Origin: Ceratotherium simum simum
Taxonomy: Eukaryota; Chordata; Mammalia; Perissodactyla; Rhinocerotidae
Assembly (NCBI RefSeq): GCF_000283155.1
Contig: NW_004454159.1
Span: 14,526,714 to 14,590,713, forward strand
Length of the DNA: 64,000 bases
Reading direction: 5' to 3'
The stretch's first letter is position 1; every line of letters begins with the position of its first letter. The translations under genes were made by a program, and so were the position numbers. The notes under the pieces are model-generated. The model was not told the DNA's origin. It saw only the letters and a program-made list of their open reading frames with translations, and ran no database searches. This document shows, one piece after another, positions 11,073 to 22,453 of the stretch.

Positions 11073-12650
11073 AAGATTTTCTCTTTGTTTTTGGTTTTCT
11101 GTAGCTTGAATATGATATGTGTAGGCGTAGATTTTTTAGTATTTTTCTTCGTTGGTGTTTTATAGGCTTCCTAGATTTTTGGTTTGTTTGCTGTTATTAA
11201 TTATTCAAAATTCTCAGCCATTATTCATATATTTCTTCTGTTTCTTTTTCTGTTCTTCATTTGATATTCCCATTATGTGTATAGGAAATTGCAGTTGTCC
11301 CACAGTTCTTGGATATTCTGTTTTGATTTTTTTGATCTTTTATTCTCTTTGCTTTTCACTTTAGGAAATTTTCATCAACATATCTTTAAGCTCACTGATT
11401 ATTTCCTTGTCTGTGTCCAGTCTGCTCCTGAACCCATCAAGGGTATCCTGTTACAGTGTTTTTGATTTTCAGCATTTTCTTTTGATTATTTCTGACAGTC
11501 TTCATCTCTCTGCTTATATTACTTATCTCGTCTTGCATGTTGTCTACTTTATCCGTTAGAGCCATTAACATAATAATTGTAGTTATTTTCAATTCCGTAT
11601 CTGATAATTCCAAAATCTGTGCCTTATGTGAGTGTGATTCTGATGCTTTCTTTGTCTCTTCAGACTGTGTTTTTATTGCCTTTTAGCAATTTTTTGTTGA
11701 AAGCTGGACATGTTTTAGGATATAGGAACTGAGTTTTATAAGTTTTTCGTATGAGATTTCTATTAATTTGGCTAGAATCTAGGCTGTATTTAATGTTTGC
11801 TCTAGTTGTAGGTTTCAGAAGCTTTACTTTCCCATAATTTCCATGTTTATTTGTTTTTCCTTTTTTCTTTCCTTATTTCTTTGGATTTCCCCAAGATTTC
11901 CTTCCTAAATAGATTGTGTGTCCTGCAACTCTTGCATTTATAATTTGCTATTATTGTACTCAAGCCACATTCATATGGTAGTAAGGTGTTGGGGGTGGGG
12001 AGAGGAAGTGTTCTATAATCTTAGGATTAAATCTTAGTTCTTTTTAGTGAGCCTGAATTCCTGGGTTTTGACCTTCAGAAGCATTTCTTACCTTTTTTTC
12101 CCTCCCTTTAGATGAGCCAGGAAGACTAGTAGGAGTTGGAGTTGTCTAATTGCCCTTCTCCCAATTCAGATAAGGCTCTTGTATAGGAGTTTCCCTTGGG
12201 AGGGTATGCCTTTGTTTTGGAGAATGCTCTTGGTGTGCTTAAAAATTGTTACATTTCCCCTCCCCCTGTCCAAAACATACGGGGACTTTTTTTGATCTTC
12301 ACCATGAAAATCTGATGGTACTCCACAGAAGTGTGGGGGTCTCCTTAAGATTGGGCCCCCAGGAATTTTTATCACTCAACGCTAGTTCATACTCAGTTTC
12401 CAACAATTAGTCAATTCCTGTTTAGGTGTTCCTACCAGTTATTGGCACTACAGGCATCTGCTTTAGGTAAGCTGATCTCAGCTGTGATTCTCTGTATTTA
12501 CCTCTATTTGTCCAGTTTTCTGGGTGATGATTTACCCTCTGACCTCAATTCTGTGATGTAGCTAAGAACAGTCTTTGATTTTCAGTTTGCTCAGCTTTTT
12601 TCTTGTTGTGAGAATGAGAGTGATGACTTCCAAGCTCTTTACATGTCAGA
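11073..12650 (-). mobile_element. Antisense L1/HAL1-type sequence, 5' part
   Basis: Continues the antisense L1 region after the SINE: CTTGAATATGATATGTGTAG, TTTCCTTGTCTGTGTCCAGT, GAAAGCTGGACATGTTTTAG. These phrases belong to old L1M/HAL1 elements in antisense. The right boundary is vague; by 12,660 the similarity is lost. Confidence 0.65.
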
Positions 12651-13392
12651 GCTGAAATTGGAAGTTCAATTATTTTTAAATCAATATTTTTATGGAAAAA
12701 CATTGAATTGAAGTAGAATTGAAAAATTTATTTAATTAAAATTGAAATTGATGTAGACTTTTGTTTGTAACTTAAATTACTTTAAACCTGTGATTGAAAA
12801 AAAACTCATTCCAGTACTGAGCTAATCACTAGACAAGCATAATGAAAACTGTTTCCTAAATTACTGGAGTATGAATCAGTAGGTCTAGGGCCTAGCATTT
12901 CTGTTGCACAAGCTGTTTTGGAAATTACTGGCTTAAACTGTTATCAAGGAGAAAAATTATTAAACTGTATCCTACCCCTGTACTACTACGATGCTACGTA
13001 TATCTCTAAGCCTTCTCTTGTAGCTGCTGTCCATCCCTTAAAGAAGATGTCAGTCAGCATTTGAGAATAATTTTGCTTTGAAATTGTGAGTTTCTGGGCT
13101 TGGAAATTCTCAAAAGAAATTATGTATGCAAAGGGAGAAGTTTTTATGTTTTGTTGAAACCAAGGCATGTTGAAACTTAATACCATGGTTAATTAATTAA
13201 CACTAGTCAAAATATTATCAGCTGGGTACAGTGGTTATTTATATATTTCTAATGGTTTATGACAGCTTTGCTTTGCACAGATACCCATGTAGTCTGTAGT
13301 TTATGTGCCATTTACATAGCTGGAAAATTTTACTTAACTACATAACTCAGAAAGAAAAAGTTCTGGAGAGATTTCTCTATTAGAAACCTATA

Positions 13393-13625
13393 GGGGCTGG
13401 CCTGGTGGCATAGCAGTTAAGTTTGCGCACTCCGCTTCGGAGGCCCAGGGTTTGCCAGTTCGGATCCTGGGCTCGGACCTACGTACCACCATCAAGCCAT
13501 GCTGAGGCGACGTCCCACATAGAGCAACTACAAGGATGTACAACTATCTACTGAGGCTTTGGGGAGAAAAAAGGAGGAAGATTGGCAAAAGATGTTAGCT
13601 CAGGGCCAATCTTCCTCAAAAAAAA
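13393..13625 (+). mobile_element. ERE SINE, older composite copy
   Basis: GGGGCTGGCCTGGTGGCATA head, ACATAGAGCAACTACAAGGA body joined to the GAAGATTGGCAAAAGATGTT tail. Target duplication AGAAACCTATA at 13382-13392 and 13626-13636. Confidence 0.93.
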
Positions 13626-14492
13626 AGAAACCTATAAAATATGCCTGTCATGAATATAAGTATTATTTAATAAATATGAAAAGTTATAATCTTGTCAATT
13701 TCTAAATTTAATCTAGAGTTTGCTTGAAAGTTCAACCAAAGATTCTTGAGTTTTGCTTTTCCTGAAGTAGATACTATACCTCTAATGTAAAAGAAAGGTG
13801 CAGTGAATGTTCAGGCATTTTGTTAATAATTTTAAAATTTTTATTGTTTTATTCAAGTTGTTTACTTGACTTTGGACTATAATTATTACAAATATATGTT
13901 TTGAACAATTCTTTTTGCTTAAAAGAACCCTGCAATATTCTTTTTGAGTTTTACATTTTGCAGTATTACAAGGCAGTGAATCTTTGCCCTTGCACTTGGA
14001 GCTGTTACTTACATTATTGGATTGACAGTTTCTTTTCTGTAGTCACAAACTTCGTGGCAAAAGACCAAGGATCCCTACTTGAGTTCTGAGGAAACACTGT
14101 CTTTATAGATCCAGCTGAGGTTACCAGAACAGTAAATATTGTCATAAGACTCATTCCTAGTAGAATACTGATCTTGCTCTTAGATTATAAACAATGTTTT
14201 TATTTAAAAAATTTTTTATTAGATACCTGTGAATTAATTGCTGTGGTATTGAGTAGTATAAATAGCCTAGCCTTAGAATTTTAAGATTGCCTGGAATTTA
14301 CAAGTTGTTTGAGTTATAAAATCACTGAAAATCATGTTATGATTGTGTACCTTCCCTTTTGCATTAGTTTGATTATCTTACTTCAGTCTCTGTGCAAGTC
14401 AGTTGAGCATTCTTAAAATATCTTAAAAATACTTTATAAAACTCCTATAAGTTTTATTAAGGGTTGTATCTGTAGAAGTTCTTTAATATGTA

Positions 14493-15119
14493 CAGTTGAT
14501 CCTCATTATTTATAGATTCTGTATTGATCAATTCACCTACTTGCTAAAATTTATTTATAACTCCAAAATAATACTTACAGGGCTTTTATGATCATTTGTG
14601 GACATGCACAGAGCAGTGAGGAATTTGAGTGGCCTCACACACATTCCTAGGTGCGATCTTCCTTCTTGTTTCACTTCTCATTCTGTAAACAGGTGTCCTT
14701 TTTGATGTCTATTTAGTGCCACTTTTTTTTAAATCACTTTGTGCTTTTTGTTAGTGATTTTGCTATTAAAAATGGCTCCCAGGCGTAGTGCTGAAATGCT
14801 ATCCAGTGTTCCTAAGGGCGAGAAGGCTGTGATATGCCTTACAGAGAAAGTGCATGTGTTAGATGAGCTTCCTTCGGGCATGAGTCATAGTGCTATTGGC
14901 TGTGAATTCAATGTTAATGAGTCAACAGTCTATTAAGTAAAATGCCTTTAAGCAGAAACCTACATAAAACAAGATTATGTATTGATGGGTTGACAAAAAT
15001 GTGACCAGAGGCTCACGGGAACCTAATCCTGTATTTCCCCTAAGAACAGTGATTCAGTGTTCACTAATTCAGTGTTCGTGTCGACTTTCTAGAACATTAC
15101 TGCAAATAACGAGAATCTG
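14493..15119 (+). mobile_element. Tigger/pogo DNA transposon relic with transposase N-terminus
   Basis: Imperfect terminal inverted repeats: CAGTTGATCCTCATTATTTA at the left, and at the right GCAAATAACGAGAATCTG, whose complement begins CAGATTCTCGTTATTTGC. A TA precedes the left end. The interior from 14772 encodes a 54-residue relic starting MAPRRSAEM with LTEKVHVLDELPSGMSHSAI and FNVNESTVY, the helix-turn-helix DNA-binding start of CENPB/Tigger transposases, then stops. The rest of the transposase is deleted. Inactive fossil. Confidence 0.8.
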
Positions 15120-15784
15120 TCATACTTAATTTTAAAATTAAGTGATTATTAAAAATTAGCAATTAGATAATTTTTAAAGTATGTGGTTATTTGAGACCAG
15201 ATGATTAATGAATTTTGGGTAATTGAGAAGAGGAAGGAAATGATTCACATGTGTTCAGAAGCCCTGAAACTTAGAGCAACAGGAAGCATGTTTAGTTAGC
15301 ATTGCTGCCTGGCAAGATGAGGTCCTTGGATTTTGACTCAGACTTTTTTGTGCATATCAAAGAAAACGAAATCCTGTCCACAGTTCTCTTCCAACTAAAG
15401 GAGTCTTTCATTCCCTAGGGATAGCAGGAAAAATAAAGGGTCAGATGATTGAAAATACTTGCCCTTCTTACCAAGGAAGGGTAGGGCATAATCTCAGTGG
15501 GGAAGAAAGCACCATTACTTCTAGATTGTTAATGACAGTATAGAGTTGTATATAGTAAGAAGCGCTATTGCATAATTAATTTCTTTGTACTTGATACACT
15601 CTGAGGTCATAGTACATATCCTTACACTAAACCACTAAAGCTAATGTCCTCATTGGACCACTATACTGATGTTAGTGATCTGGCTCTGGGCCATGACACA
15701 CGGACTTGTAATAGACACTAGTATGCTGAAGAAACTCATGAAAAACAAGTTGATCAGCTCATTCATTCATTTATGTGGTGCTGC

Positions 15785-16037
15785 TTTTTTTTTTTTTTTT
15801 TTTTTTGGTGAGGAAGGTTGGCCGTGAGCTAACGTCTGTTGCCAATCTTCCTCTTTTTGCTGAGGAAGATTGGCTCTGAGCTAACGTCTGTGCCCATCTT
15901 CCTCCATTTTGTATGTGAGACGCCACCACAGCATGGCTTGATGAGTGGTATAGGTCCACACCTGGGATCCGAACTTGAGAAGCTGGGCCGCTGAAGTGGA
16001 GTGCACGAACTTACCATTATGCCACCGGGCTGGCCCC
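15785..16037 (-). mobile_element. ERE SINE
   Basis: Poly(T) then GTGAGGAAGGTTGGCCGTGA and a second GAGGAAGATTGGCTCTGAGC block, ending at the complement of the SINE head (CCGGGCTGGCCCC). Diverged, with a probable target duplication around TGGTGCTGCTTTT and TGCGATGCTTCTTTT. Confidence 0.9.
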
Positions 16038-16499
16038 CATGCGATGCTTCTTTTAATCAAAAAGTACATTCAAATGGTTAAGAAACAAAAAATATATATA
16101 CTGAAAGATCGAATAATGAAAAATAAATGAACCCTATCCTACCTCTCTCATCGCCATTCTTACTTCCCAAAAACATTCTCTTTTAACTCTTACCTATTTC
16201 TTTTGTTATTTACCTCCATATTATCAAACACTATACTTAATGCAGCTGTTTCTTGATTTATCAATTTTAGAGCATATTGATTTTCTGCCATTAGTTAATA
16301 CCTTCTCCTCAGTCCTGTAGCCTCTCAGTATAGTTCTAGCAATATCTTGTTTTTCAGCTCTGGTAAATTTTCTGCTTTCTTTGGTAATTTATTTTCCTCT
16401 ATTCTCTCTCTTGAATTCTTTTTGTTAGAAACTGGCACTCCTGGATTGATCCTCTGTGTCTCTTTTCTATCATGTTTTCCTTCTCTTTTTCTTTCTTTC

Positions 16500-16625
16500 T
16501 TTTTTTTTTTTTATTGAGGTCACATTGGCTTATAACTATATAAATTTCAACTGTACATCATTATGGTTTGACTTCCGTATAGACTGCATTGTGTTCACCA
16601 CCAAGTCTAGTTGCATCCTTCTCTT
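16500..16625 (-). mobile_element. L1 3' end fragment, antisense
   Basis: TTTTTATTGAGGTCACATTG, then AATTTCAACTGTACATCATT and GTGTTCACCACCAAGTCTAG match the antisense L1 3' end also seen at 51400. Confidence 0.8.
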
Positions 16626-17779
16626 TTTCTGAAGATATTATTTTGTATTTCCTCTGAAGTCATTTTGTGCGTGTGTGTGTATGTCTGTGTGTGTTTCTGT
16701 CTTTCTGTTTGTGTCCCTCTCTTCTTGGAGGCCTTCCCTATATATCAGTATTTTAGTTGCGCATTCACAGTTGAGACTGAAGCACCAAAATGTAGGTTGG
16801 AAGCTCTGTGCATAATCAGGCAGAGATTGGAGAACTTCACTTTAGGGCAGTGTTGCTCAACCTTTTTTCGTTATCACTCCCTGAAGGAGCATATTTAGAC
16901 ATTTTTTCCTCCTAATCATCCCCTACCCCCACCCCCATGAAATTTTAATACCACAAGATTTACTCTCTGTTTATATACTGTGAAAGATTCATATATCAGG
17001 AAGAGTTTGAGGGATGTCATTTCTCTGGGCTATTCAATTGTTATGTCTGCTCTCCTATCTGTACTTATTCTGTGGGAAAATGGGGAGGAGACAGGGGTCA
17101 CCAACCATTTATGGACTTGAATTAGTCTCCCAATTTACAATTTTATATAATTCCTGCCCTCTACTTTACCAGGCACTTGTGAGTCCTGAGCCTTTTTTTG
17201 TTTCGGTGGGGTAAATTAACTCCTCCTTGTAGATGTCCCCATCTGTGAGCACTATAACCCATATCTTCCTCTACCCTACTACTTCAGTTAACATTTCTAT
17301 GTCTGTTTTGTCTTCTAGAATGTTATTAAATCTAAAATTTTCATTTTCACTAAGGTTCCTCTCCAGTTCTATTTGTTGCAGTGATTTATCTGTTTTCAAA
17401 TCTGTAACTGGTGTTCATTTGGGACATCAGAACTGAAAGGGGATAAACATTTGTGCTAAGTTTTCCATCCTATCTGATGTCCTTAGTAGGCTTTAAAAAT
17501 AAGCATTTTCACATATCTCTAGTTTATATTTTAGTTATATTTTTCTCTATAAAATACCTTTAATTGTTTTCCATTTATTTTACGTTCTCAGCAATGATTT
17601 TATGCCCTACCAAGAACTCGTTAATATGATCTATTTTTGTCATTTTTATCTGTTCTAGTATATTGTGTTGAGATTCAATAAAACGTGTACAGGCAAGAGA
17701 ATTCTTTTCCTTTTTGGAGTCTAGGTGTTAGAGAATTATGCTGAGGTAGGTTTTAGAGCTTGTGGAGATCTTAGAGAAC

Positions 17780-18005
17780 TTTCTGGAGCTGTATTCTCTA
17801 ATGTAGTAGCCATTAGCCACATGTAGCCATTTAAATTAATTTAATTAAAATTAAATAAAATTTAAAGTCCAATTCCTCAGTCATACTGGCCACATTTTAA
17901 GTGTTCAATAACTACATATGGCTAGTGGCTACTATATTGGATGGCACAGGTATAGAGCATTGCCATCATTGCCAAACGTTCTGTTAGACAGCACTATTCT
18001 AGAGA
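17780..18005. mobile_element. hAT-type palindromic MITE relic
   Basis: Contains AGTAGCCATTAGCCACATGT on the left and ATGGCTAGTGGCTACTATAT on the right, inverted arms around an AT-rich centre, with CTGTTAGACAGCACTATTCT at the right end. This matches a common mammalian non-autonomous hAT family with GCTGTCCAATAG ends; I do not assign the MER number. Confidence 0.65.
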
Positions 18006-18831
18006 CTAGAAAGTAGGACGCCATTCTGTAGCTTCTGAGAGATTGACTAGTTTTGTAAGCCCCGACTTTGCAGGAGCTGCTTAGTCTAGTGAGTATATAG
18101 GACTTGGCTGAATAGATTTTAATATAAGGAAAAGAATTGACATCTTAAAGGTATCCTTGAAGCCTTCAGGAGAGAGTGCAAGTTACAGGACTAGCTGTTG
18201 TCTAAATAAATGCAATAGACAGCCAGAAAAGCACTGTCATAATTGTGCAATGATGCTCGCTTGTGTTGATTGAAGGCAGAGGATTGAGAGAGAGTCATAA
18301 AATATAGCATGCAGGTATAGTGTCCTTATTGTCCTTCAGAACTTTACTAAAGAGTCTCTGCATAGGAAGCAAAATGATGTCGCTAAACTATGGTTTTGAG
18401 TGGGTATATGGATAAACTGTTACCCCATTTAGAATATTTTTTTTCTGTGTTGTGGGTTATTTGCAATATATTTAAGTACAGCATATACCTTAGAAATATA
18501 GAGCTAAGAGAGGCTTTAGAAATTATCTAGTCCTATCCTTTCATTTTACAGGTGGAGGAAACTGTTGCTTAAAGTAGGGAAATAATTTACCCTGAGGGCA
18601 TGCAGTCACTGGGGGCAGAGCCAGCACCAGAACCAACATATTTTGAGTTCATATACAGAACATTTCCCATGGTGCTATCTGATGACAAAGAAGGAACAAT
18701 TTGATTCATTATCTTCTCTCAAAAACTTTAATAAATCTGGGGGTTCAGCCCCAGCTTGCAACATAAACTTTATTTTAAGCCTAGCTAATTCTGGGAACTA
18801 TGAATTTCATAATCTGTTTTCCTCTTTTTAG

Positions 18832-18978
18832 AACGACAATTTGTAATCTTTATACAATGCCACGAATTGGAGAACCTGTCTGGCTTACAATGATGTCGGG
18901 GACTCCAGAGAAGAATCAGCTTTGCCATCGTTTCATGAAGGAGTTCACTTTTCTAATGGAAAATGCTTCCAAAAATCA
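18832..18978 (+). CDS. FNIP1: FNIP1 coding exon, residues about 401-450
   Basis: 147 bases encoding [20 protein letters not shown], then [20 protein letters not shown] and LMENASKN, part of the FNIP middle DENN-like region. The acceptor is CTCTTTTTAG; the first base completes the Arg codon split with 1944. The donor is ATCA|GTAATG; the remaining CA joins the A at 20117 to give Gln. Reading in frame past 18978 would terminate at once (CAG TAA), so the donor position is well fixed. Confidence 0.95.
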
Positions 18979-19369
18979 GTAATGGCTTACTCGATCTACT
19001 TATGTATCAGTCTCTCTGTCTATTTATCTATCTATGCTGTCTTAGCTATTATTTACTATAACTAGGTATGTAGATTGTGATCAAACCCATTTACAAAGGT
19101 GAAAGAATTAACCACTATCTTTGGAATTCATATTATTGTAATCAAAACAGAATTCTAGAAGATCATTAAAAGGGCATAGAAGAAGGGCACAGAACCTTAT
19201 GAATGAGAAACAGTAAAAATGTTTTTAAGTATGTATTAAATTAAAATTCCTGACATCTAACAAAACTCTCTGAGACTTCCCATTTTTTGTAAAATTTATC
19301 CGCTTACAGTTTCATTCCATAGAAAAGAAGTAAAAAAAATATAAGGAAGTGCCAGAATTCCAGTGATAC

Positions 19370-19405
<36 letters not shown>

Positions 19406-20116
19406 AAGATTGGCCCTGAGCTAGCATCTGTTGCCAATCCTCCTCTTTTTGCTGAGGAAGGCTGGCCCTGGGCTAACATCTGTGCCCATCTTTCTCTACT
19501 TTATATGTGGGATGCCTCCCACAGCATGGCTTGATGAGCAGTGTGTAGGTCTGTGCCCAGGATCCGAACCTGTGAACTCCAGGCCACCGAACTTAACCAC
19601 TGTGCCGCTGGGCTGGCCCCTCCAATGATACATTTTTAATGGGATATTTTATCATATTGTTTTTTTCTTACCATTTGTCAAATTCCTAGAATCCAGATGT
19701 TTTTATTCTCTTTGATAGCAAAGTTTGCTTAATATTTTCCTTTATTTTCCCATTCAGTAATTTGGAAATGTATAGACCTGATTGATTCATTAATAAATCT
19801 TGCAGATTAAACACTGAGAAGAATCCATAGTTTTTCAAGTAAAATGGCATTTTTGTTTTGTAATTGTGATAAGAAATAGCTCTGTGTGAATGCTGTCTTT
19901 ACTTTAAGGATTTTCTTTAACTCCTACCCAACCAATAAGTGTATTAACTTTCGTTTTCATCCTGGTAATATACCTATCCTTTCTTCTTTCCTCTCCTTTT
20001 TTATGCTTTTTAGCCACATGAGAATGTATGCTTTCTTTGCTTTATTCTGTCACTGCGTTTCACCTACGGTTTCATGAAGGCAGATTAGAATCTGATAGGA
20101 TGCATTTTGTTTTCAG
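18979..20116 (+). other. FNIP1: FNIP1 intron, 1.1 kb
   Basis: GTAATG donor to GTTTTCAG acceptor. Holds one ERE SINE (19376-19620) and otherwise AT-rich sequence without a recognised element. Confidence 0.85.
19376..19620 (-). mobile_element. ERE SINE whose tail has become a TG microsatellite
   Basis: On the plus strand a (TG)n run at about 19376-19402 leads into AGGAAGATTGGCCCTGAGCT, and the element ends at the complement of the head (CTGGGCTGGCCCC). Target duplication TCCAGTGATACATTTTT at 19359-19375 and 19621-19637 with one mismatch. The usual poly(T) is replaced by the dinucleotide run. Confidence 0.93.
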
Positions 20117-20286
20117 ATTCTTGCCAGCACTCATTACTGCTGTTCTGACCAATCATCTTGCCTGGGTTCCAACAGTCATGCCAAATGGACAACCACCTAT
20201 AAAAATATTTTTAGAAAAACATTCCTCTCAGAGTGTGGACATGTTGGCAAAGACTCATCCATATAACCCACTTTGGGCACAACTGG
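20117..20286 (+). CDS. FNIP1: FNIP1 coding exon, residues about 450-507
   Basis: 170 bases encoding [20 protein letters not shown], then [20 protein letters not shown] and [16 protein letters not shown]. This is one of the most conserved segments of FNIP1/FNIP2 (middle domain). Acceptor GTTTTCAG, donor G|GTATGT. The first base completes Gln450 and the last G is completed by GG at 23744 to give Gly507. Confidence 0.96.
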
Positions 20287-20759
20287 GTATGTAGTCTGAA
20301 ATCCCTTACATTATGCATTATACTTAGACTTTTGTATAACTGTCTGGTGTTATTTATAGCAAAAACAAAAATTAAGAAATAAAGTGCTCTCTTTTACCTC
20401 CTTCATTCTGAAGCACCTCTGCTTTACTTGTCCTTTCATGTCTGCTAAATTGTCTTATGCCTGATATCATTCCTTGTAGATAGAGAACTGCAGCTGGAGC
20501 AAGAGGAGCAGGATGATGGCTAGTTTACTAGTAACTGCAAGGTCTTCATGGTGCATTAGGTACTTTGCCTAGAAAAAATGAATCAGCAAAGTCACCTGTG
20601 ATAGCTGGACTAAATCTGGTTAACTGAGAACCAGTCATTGAAGTTTCTGTTGTTCTGCTTTTATTGAGTAATTCTGGAAAATTTTCCCGTAATACTAGGC
20701 CCCACTAAATAAATGGGTAACAGGAGTGAGGGGATAGTTGATGAGTTGACGGTTATTAG

Positions 20760-20810
20760 GAAGACAGTGTAGCATAGTGCTTAAAAGCACAGGCTGTGGA
20801 GTCAGGCAGA

Positions 20811-20855
<45 letters not shown>

Positions 20856-21235
20856 GTGAGGAAGATGAGCCCTGAGCTAACATCTACCACCAATCTTACT
20901 CTTTTTGCTGAGGAAGACTGGCCCTGGGCTGACATCCGTGCCCATCTTCCTCCACTTTATATGGGACACTGCCACAGCATGGCTTGACAAGCAATGCGTC
21001 GGTGTGCACCTGGGATCTGAACCCCGGGCCGCCAAAGCGGAGCATGCGTACTTAACCACTACGCCACTGGCCCAGCCCAGGCAGACCACGTTTGAATCCC
21101 AGTTTCCTTATTTATAAAGTGGGGATAATAGTAGATAGTACATACTTCATAAGTTGTGAAAGTTAAATGAGATAATACATGTGAAGTGCTTAGGACGGTG
21201 TCTGGTAAATGTAGCTGCTATTACTCATACTCTTA
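20760..21235 (+). repeat. MIR SINE split by an ERE insertion
   Basis: Left half has AGTGCTTAAAAGCACAGGCT and GTGGAGTCAGGCAGACC. Right half resumes at 21079 with TTTGAATCCCAGTTTCCTTA, AATGAGATAATACATGTGAA and GTGCTTAGGACGGTGTCTGG. Together they give a nearly complete MIR once the ERE is removed. Confidence 0.88.
20813..21078 (-). mobile_element. ERE SINE with a 42-base poly(T) tail
   Basis: Starts with 42 uninterrupted T (20813-20854), then GTGAGGAAGATGAGCCCTGA, ending at the complement of the head (CCACTGGCCCAGCCC). Target duplication AGGCAGACC at 20804-20812 and 21079-21087, inside the MIR. Confidence 0.94.
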
Positions 21236-21394
21236 CTCTATTGCTATTAGGTGATGGGCGAAGAGTAAGATGAGAAGATTTTGGTGACCTAGTAGAAACT
21301 TCCCTTAGGTTGTGCTGATGAGTGAGCTTGCTAGGCAGATTGTCATGTGGCTTATTAATTCATGTAACCTCCCTCCCTCCCTTTCTTCCTGCTT

Positions 21395-21870
21395 TCCTTC
21401 CTTCTTCTTAATTGAGGAATAGTTGATATACAGCACACACATGTATAAAGTGTACACTTTTGTAAGTTTAGATATATGCTATGTCAAAATATACATGCTT
21501 CTGAAACCATCACGAAAATCAGGATGGTGAACATACTCATTACTTCCAAAAGTTTCCTCATGACCTTTTGTAATCCATCCCTCCTGTTCCTCCACACGCT
21601 CCCTGTTTACTGTCCCCCATACCCAGGCAGCCACTGGTCTGCTTTTTGTCGCTATAGATTAGTTTGCATTTTCTAGAGTTTTATATAAATGGAATCATAC
21701 AGTACATGCTTCTTTTGGTCCTACTTCTTTCATTCAACATAATTATTTTGAGATTTGATTTATTAATAGTTCATTCCTTTTTAATGCTGAGTAGTAGTCC
21801 ATTGTATGGTTATTAACTTACTTTTTTCAAATCAAGTAATTCAGTAGTATTTTTTTAATGACTTTTCAAA
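21395..21870 (-). mobile_element. Old L1 3' UTR fragment, antisense
   Basis: CTTAATTGAGGAATAGTTGA, TAAAGTGTACACTTTTGTAA, GGCAGCCACTGGTCTGCTTT, TATAAATGGAATCATACAGT and GAGTAGTAGTCCATTGTATG are antisense L1M 3' UTR phrases. Confidence 0.78.
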
Positions 21871-22138
21871 TCTATTTTCAATTCTATAATCATTTGTTGA
21901 GTGCATATCTAAGGCTCTGTGCAAAGAGCGTTAGAGGGTATAAAGATGAATGATATCTAGTCCTTGCCCTCAAGAAGTTGGTAGTATAATACTGTAGGTA
22001 ATATATATGTGGGCAATAATAATTCAAAGAAGAACTATAATAGAAATGAAAAGTTCAGTAGGGAAGCTTACTTGCCCAAGAGAGGATGCTTGGGTGGTAA
22101 GCTTTGGACTGGCAGAGATACAGAGGGAAGGGAAAGTA

Positions 22139-22453
22139 CAGGCATACCTCATTTTATTGCGCTTTGCTTTATTGAGCTTCGAAGATATTGTGGTTTTTTA
22201 CAAGATTCTCCACTAGCAAAAAGATTATGTTTTGCTGAAGGTTCAGATGGTGGTTAGCATTTTTTAGCAATAAGGAATTTTTTAATTAATGTATGTACAT
22301 TGTTGCTTTAGACATAATGCTGTTGCACACTTAATAAACTACAGTATAGTATAAATATAACTTCTATAGGCACTGGGAAACCAAAAAATTCGTGTGACTC
22401 ACTTCATTGTGGTGGTCTGGAACCGAATTCACGATATCTCCAGGGTATGCCTG
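22139..22453. mobile_element. Internally deleted Tigger1 DNA transposon
   Basis: Terminal inverted repeats CAGGCATACCTCATTTTATT and CTCCAGGGTATGCCTG, 315 bases, preceded by TA. The middle keeps the very end of the Tigger1 transposase reading frame (AKRLCFAEGSD, stop) joined directly to the left terminal region, so nearly the whole transposase is missing. Inactive. Confidence 0.88.

Larger units (their letters stand above)
1945..18831 (+). other. FNIP1: FNIP1 intron, 16.9 kb
   Basis: Bounded by GTACAT at 1945 and TTTTTAG ending at 18831. It is the longest intron in the window and is mostly transposon sequence: MIR and hAT relics, a 7 kb antisense L1 mosaic, a Tigger relic and six ERE SINEs, all listed separately. 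Segments 2050-2640, 4480-5260, 12650-13390, 13640-14490, 15120-15780, 16040-16500 and 18005-18830 show no coding exon and no family I can name, apart from a weak antisense MIR/L2-like piece near 18510-18640. Confidence 0.85.
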
